27,511 nucleotides of DNA from Pseudomonadota bacterium (GTDB taxonomy: Bacteria > Pseudomonadota > Gammaproteobacteria > Burkholderiales > Rhodocyclaceae), in the NCBI GenBank assembly GCA_009778425.1, contig WRJU01000250.1, positions 1 to 27,511 on the forward strand, given 5' to 3'. The translations under genes were made by a program, and so were the position numbers. Below the pieces are notes generated by a model. It was given only the letters and a program-made list of their open reading frames with translations, did no database searches and was not told where the DNA came from. Of this stretch, positions 23,955-27,511 are shown in pieces (position 1 is the first letter of the stretch; the number at the start of each line of letters is the position of its first letter).

Positions 23955-24203
23955 TCAGTTGAGACGGCTGCTGACGCCTCCGGAAGCCCCATTGGGAACA
24001 AACAAGACTGACGGCGACAGCCCAAGCGCCCCGGCGAGTTTACAGATATTGCGCAACGCAATGTTCCTTTGTCCGCGTTCCACTCCACCCACGTAACTGC
24101 GAGCCAACCCACTCTCCGAAGCCAAGCGTTCCTGAGACCACCCTCTGCTCTTTCTGATTTCGCTCAACCGCAACCCGAACACGCTGCAAGGATCATTTGA
24201 CAT
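23955..24203 (-). CDS. Small XRE-family transcriptional regulator
   Basis: The 82-residue protein is almost entirely one helix-turn-helix domain: FGLRLSEIRKSRGWSQERLA, then SGLARSYVGGVERGQRN and a closing helix. GGGGAAGG seven bases before the ATG at 24203 sets the start; the longer frame to 24311 is unlikely. Such solo XRE proteins often control a neighbouring operon or mobile genes; none is obvious here. It is convergent with queD and divergent in position from rsmB, which is on the same strand upstream. Confidence 0.85.
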   Translation of the reverse strand: MSNDPCSVFGLRLSEIRKSRGWSQERLASESGLARSYVGGVERGQRNIALRNICKLAGALGLSPSVLFVPNGASGGVSSRLN

Positions 24204-24297
24204 GGCCTTCCCCTGTAAAGGGCAACATCGCGGCCACGTAATCTTGTTGATTTGATGAGAACTGGCATGGCGCACGGTATTGCCAAACTGAAGGGTC

Positions 24298-24331
24298 ATT
24301 ATATAACCCAATGATTGTGGATTTCCACAAT
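24298..24331 (-). promoter_or_regulatory. XRE promoter with perfect palindrome
   Basis: On the minus strand a perfect inverted repeat, ATTGTGGA-N2-TCCACAAT (24314-24331), covers the -35 region. TATAAT lies at 24298-24303, with an alternative TTATAT at 24301-24306. The arrangement suggests autoregulation by the XRE protein encoded 95 bases downstream (inference). Confidence 0.65.
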
Positions 24332-24366
24332 AGACAAATTTTTTATACCGTTCTTACAAAAAATGC

Positions 24367-25701
24367 CTAATTTTCACGCATCAGCACGGCAGCAAAGAAA
24401 CCGTCCGTACCGTGCGCGAGCGGAGACAGGCGTAAGCGCTCGCCCGTACCGGGTACGATGCCCTGTCGCACGAGGATGTCTTCGGCTGAAAGGGACACGA
24501 ATTCAGGATGTTCGGCGAGAAAGGCATCGACCACGCCGTCATTTTCCTCGCCCAGAAAGCTGCAAGTTGCGTAAACCAGACGGCCACCGGGACGTACCAG
24601 CTTCGCGGCGGCTTCGAGAATCGCCCGCTGGCGCGAAACCATCTCATCAATCGCGACAGGCGTTTGCCTCCACTTGAGGTCAGGATTGCGCCTCAGAGTC
24701 CCCAAGCCGCTGCATGGTGCATCAACCAGTACCCGGTCGGCCTTGCCCGCGAGACGCTTGAGGCGGGCATCGCGCTCGTGCGCGATCAAAATCGGATGCA
24801 CATTGCTCAGACCGGCGCGCGCCATGCGCGGACGCAGGCGCGCCAGCCGTTTTTCGGCTACATCGAGAGCGTAAAGGCGGCCGCTGGAACGCATCATCGC
24901 CCCCAGTTGCAGAGTCTTGCCACCTGCCCCGGCGCAAAAGTCGACGATGAACTCCCCCTGTTTTGGCTGTACGAGAAAACCCAGTATCTGGCTGCCTTCG
25001 TCTTGCACCTCGACACTGCCATCGAGGAAAAGCGGATGTTTCTGCAACGCGGGTTTTCCCGCGAGGCGAATCCCATGCGGCGACCAGGGACACGGAACGG
25101 CGTCGAGCCCGTCATCCCGCAAACGGGCAAGCGCGGCATCACGGTTGAGTTTGAGAACATTGACCCGGAGATCGAGCGGTGCGGGCTGGTTGAGGCTCTG
25201 AGCCAAGCGCAGCAGCCCTTCCTCATCATGCGTGGCAAGCAGGCGCTCACACAGCCAGTCAGGCAAATCGGTACGCTCGGCCAAGCTCCCCCCGGAGAGA
25301 TCGACCGCTTTCAGGGCTTCGATCCAGCTACGCTCTGAGTCCGTCACCATCCCCTCGAACCTGTGCACCGGCCATCCCTCGCCCCGCGCGAGCCAGGCCA
25401 GCAGCAATTGACGAGGCACTGCGCCGCCTCCGGTCAAACGGTGCAACCAGCGCAAGCGGCGAAGGACGCCATATACGCTCTCGGCAATCAAGGCACGGTC
25501 ACGGCGGCCAAGAGCATGATGCTCCCGGAAAAACCTTGAGAGCACCGCGTCAGCCGGGTATCCGAAACCAAGCACTTCGCCCAGAGCCTGGGCGGCCTGT
25601 GTCAATATCGTTGCTTGCGTATCCCTGCCCTGCGGGGATCGTCCGGTTTTTTTCGCGCCCTTCATGGAATTTCGCCCCACGCTGCCAGACATGATATTCA
25701 T
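24367..25701 (-). CDS. rsmB: 16S rRNA m5C967 methyltransferase
   Basis: The 444-residue enzyme methylates C967 of 16S rRNA. The N-terminal NusB-like RNA-binding region (about residues 25-160) is followed by a SAM-binding domain with DFCAGAGGKTLQL. Two cysteine motifs follow: DAPCSGLGTLRRNPDLKW near 330 and YATCS near 377, the second being the nucleophile in this family. The start overlaps the DUF3108 stop (ATGA). It is the last gene of purN-DUF3108-rsmB. Confidence 0.94.
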   Translation of the reverse strand: MNIMSGSVGRNSMKGAKKTGRSPQGRDTQATILTQAAQALGEVLGFGYPADAVLSRFFREHHALGRRDRALIAESVYGVLRRLRWLHRLTGGGAVPRQLLLAWLARGEGWPVHRFEGMVTDSERSWIEALKAVDLSGGSLAERTDLPDWLCERLLATHDEEGLLRLAQSLNQPAPLDLRVNVLKLNRDAALARLRDDGLDAVPCPWSPHGIRLAGKPALQKHPLFLDGSVEVQDEGSQILGFLVQPKQGEFIVDFCAGAGGKTLQLGAMMRSSGRLYALDVAEKRLARLRPRMARAGLSNVHPILIAHERDARLKRLAGKADRVLVDAPCSGLGTLRRNPDLKWRQTPVAIDEMVSRQRAILEAAAKLVRPGGRLVYATCSFLGEENDGVVDAFLAEHPEFVSLSAEDILVRQGIVPGTGERLRLSPLAHGTDGFFAAVLMREN

Positions 25702-26486
25702 TTGGCCGAAGGAACATCGACGGCGGTCGCTTCCAGGACGAGCGTATCCGATTTGTCATCGCCAAGAACGGCTCGCACCGGAACCATGTTATGAGCATAC
25801 GCCAGCCAGAGGTCGATCTTCAGCTTTCCATCCTCGGAACGAGCGCTGAAATGCCGGGTCGCAAAACGGCCCGCCGGCACTTTGAGGTCAACGTCTTGAA
25901 GGCGCGCAACCTTGGCGCGGCGGGCATTCTTGTTGCCGACCACGAGTAGGCTGTCCGGCAACTTATCCACATGGCCGAGTTGTCGCCAGATACTGAGAAT
26001 GTCCTGATCCCCCGGCGTCAGTTCAAAATTGTGCCGTTCCTTCGTGCCACGGCGGATGCTCACCCGCGCGCCGGGCTCCCCGTTCCAGTCGAACAACGCC
26101 ATTTCCGGAGTCTTGTTTAGTTGAGTGACATCGAAACGCAACGGGCGCAAGCCATTTTTCCCGATTTCCCCCTGGCTCAACTGCACATAGTCGAGTTTGC
26201 GCAGCAACGCCGCCACGCCTGCCGTTTCCAGAGTAAGCCGCATCTGGTACTTCTCTGCGTCATGCTCCCACGAGTAAAGCGCCCGGCCAACGAGCAGCCC
26301 GCCATCGCCATAGGAGACGCGGTAATCAACCGCCCCTTTTTCCGGCCAGGCCAAAGAAGAAGCCTCTTTTCCATTGTCAGCCAGAGCCATGTCCGAAAAC
26401 ATCCCGGACAAAACGACCATCAGCGCGATACAAACAGCCGACACAGTACGAAGCGTCATCACCAATCCCATGAGTTCATGATTCAC
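25698..26486 (-). CDS. DUF3108 periplasmic protein
   Basis: The 262-residue protein has a signal peptide of about 36 residues ending MALA. The mature part begins near AVDYRVSYGDGGLLVGRALY and ends with SDTLVLEATAVDVPSAK, the layout of DUF3108. The function is unknown; the family is often found beside purN and rsmB in betaproteobacteria. The start used is GTG at 26486, overlapping the purN stop; ATG at 26471 or the next ATG four codons on are equally possible. Confidence 0.85.
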   Translation of the reverse strand: MNHELMGLVMTLRTVSAVCIALMVVLSGMFSDMALADNGKEASSLAWPEKGAVDYRVSYGDGGLLVGRALYSWEHDAEKYQMRLTLETAGVAALLRKLDYVQLSQGEIGKNGLRPLRFDVTQLNKTPEMALFDWNGEPGARVSIRRGTKERHNFELTPGDQDILSIWRQLGHVDKLPDSLLVVGNKNARRAKVARLQDVDLKVPAGRFATRHFSARSEDGKLKIDLWLAYAHNMVPVRAVLGDDKSDTLVLEATAVDVPSAK

Positions 26487-27130
26487 TCAGCATCGAGTGG
26501 TGGACAATGCAAGGCAAACGAGGCGGGACGGACACCGGCCACTTCGACCTGGCCACCTTTTGCAACGCTGAGACGCCCTTCGACGAACCAGCGCACGGCT
26601 TGCGGGTAAATACGGTGCTCTTCGGCCAGCACGCGGCTGGCGAGGCGATTCTCATCATCATCGGGCAACACCGGCACAGCAGCCTGGATCACGATGGGTC
26701 CATCGTCGAGTTCAGGCGTCACGAAATGTACGCTCGCCCCGTGCAGCCTCACCCCAGCCGCGAGCGCGCGCCGGTGCGTATGCAGCCCAGGAAAAGCGGG
26801 CAGCAGCGAAGGATGGATATTGAGCAGACGCCCCGCGTAATGCCGGACGAAATCTTCGCCAAGCACCCGCATGAACCCGGCCAGCACGACCAAGTCGGGT
26901 GCGTAAACATCAATGGCAGCCCGCAGGGCGTCATCGAACCGGTCTCGGTCGGCATAATCGGCATGCGCGACAACCGCCGTCTCGATACCCTGGCGCGCCG
27001 CAAACGCGAGACCGGCGGCATCGGCGCGATTACTGACGACCGCCGCGATGCGCGCGCCGGGAATATCCGCCCGGACGATGGCCTCCATGTTGCTGCCCCG
27101 ACCGGAAACAAGGATGACAATGGATTTCAT
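26483..27130 (-). CDS. purN: Phosphoribosylglycinamide formyltransferase
   Basis: The 215-residue enzyme transfers a formyl group from 10-formyl-THF to GAR in purine synthesis. Phosphate-binding GRGSN is at 10-14, and the catalytic set is Asn104 and His106 (NIHPSLLPAFPG) with Asp142 (LDDGPI). The start is the ATG at 27130; the longer frame would run into the tRNA-His gene. It lies 57 bases downstream of that tRNA and overlaps DUF3108. Confidence 0.96.
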   Translation of the reverse strand: MKSIVILVSGRGSNMEAIVRADIPGARIAAVVSNRADAAGLAFAARQGIETAVVAHADYADRDRFDDALRAAIDVYAPDLVVLAGFMRVLGEDFVRHYAGRLLNIHPSLLPAFPGLHTHRRALAAGVRLHGASVHFVTPELDDGPIVIQAAVPVLPDDDENRLASRVLAEEHRIYPQAVRWFVEGRLSVAKGGQVEVAGVRPASFALHCPPLDAE

Positions 27131-27187
27131 GACGCCCAAAACAAAAATAGCCGGGCAACAGCACGGCACCAAAAAGATCCAAATCGT

Positions 27188-27263
27188 TGGGGCGACATAC
27201 CGGAATCGAACCGGTGACCACCAGAGCCACAATCTGGTGCTCTACCAACTGAGCTAATGCCGC
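27188..27263 (-). tRNA. tRNA-His (GTG)
   Basis: On the minus strand the acceptor GCGGCAT pairs with ATGTCGC; the extra 5' base G(-1) faces discriminator C73, the mark of tRNA-His. The anticodon loop is TTGTGGC, and CCA is encoded. Confidence 0.96.
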
Positions 27264-27303
27264 CGCCGCAAGGACTCCGCCAACGCGAAGCCCGCAAACC
27301 ATA

Positions 27304-27380
27304 TGGCCTGCCCGGCAGGGATCGAACCTGCAACCCCCGGCTTAGAAGGCCGGTGCTCTATCCAATTGAGCTACGGACAG
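27304..27380 (-). tRNA. tRNA-Arg (TCT)
   Basis: On the minus strand the acceptor CTGTCCG pairs with CGGGCAG, the anticodon loop is CTTCTAA, the T-loop TTCGATC, and CCA is encoded. It is part of the Pro-Arg-His cluster. Confidence 0.96.
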
Positions 27381-27408
27381 TCGATCTCTGCGGACAGACG
27401 GGGTGAGC

Positions 27409-27485
27409 TGGTCGGGGTGGAGGGATTCGAACCCCCGACATCTTGCTCCCAAAGCAAGCGCGCTACCGGACTGCGCTACACCCCG
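27409..27485 (-). tRNA. tRNA-Pro (TGG)
   Basis: On the minus strand the acceptor CGGGGTG pairs with CACCCCG, the anticodon loop is TTTGGGA, and CCA is encoded. It is the first of the three clustered tRNAs; its promoter is at or beyond the right edge. Confidence 0.96.
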
Positions 27486-27511
27486 AGAAACGTGTATTTT
27501 GCCGTGACTTC

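Overview
The window looks like a chromosomal segment of a GC-rich betaproteobacterium of the Rhodocyclales/Nitrosomonadales kind; the exact genus cannot be told from the sequence. The evidence is the class-typical set map-glnD, acnB, purN-DUF3108-rsmB and a tRNA Pro-Arg-His cluster, the Gram-negative envelope genes (an autotransporter, TonB-ExbB-ExbD), and codon usage rich in G and C at third positions. Most of the window is housekeeping sequence, interrupted by small AT-rich accessory patches.

Region by region. (1) 1-4235: an accessory patch with the 5' part of a Phd/YefM-type antitoxin gene running off the left edge, its near-perfect promoter and operator, a decayed IS481-like transposase fragment, and a large glycine-rich autotransporter. 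(2) 4289-10717: glnD and map on the minus strand, divergent from acnB, with a 9-bp inverted repeat between the likely -35 and -10 of acnB and a strong terminator behind it. (3) 11053-16735: a small acidic protein of unknown function, a SatP-like acetate/succinate transporter, a tonB-exbB-exbD operon without a receptor gene, and the yjcH-actP acetate permease pair, preceded by an imperfect tandem duplication. (4) 16984-19447: a translationally coupled pair, a cNMP-binding/CBS/DUF294 nucleotidyltransferase protein followed by a DnaQ-like DEDDh exonuclease, with its own promoter. (5) 19448-20312: a scar of mobile DNA next to tRNA-Asn, with an IS200/IS605-like right end, a perfect 42-nt palindrome and a frameshifted tyrosine-integrase C-terminus. 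(6) 20432-24331: a DHH phosphoesterase, nudC with an alpha/beta hydrolase, queD, and a small XRE regulator with a perfect palindrome at its promoter. (7) 24367-27485: the overlapping purN-DUF3108-rsmB operon and three tRNA genes.

How the genes fit together. A theme of acetate and TCA metabolism runs through the middle: AcnB (TCA cycle), SatP-like and ActP/YjcH (acetate uptake), and a signalling-type DUF294 protein beside the permease. Two proteins carry a GlnD-like G-x-G-R-G-E nucleotidyltransferase motif: GlnD, which controls PII in nitrogen regulation, and the DUF294 protein. The candidate least explained by known biology is the DUF294-exonuclease pair next to the acetate permease, together with the duplicated DNA block upstream of yjcH-actP. 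Other points of interest are the palindromic operators at the antitoxin, acnB and XRE genes, the orphan IS605-type end with the long palindrome, and the tRNA-minihelix-like hairpin between exbD and actP.
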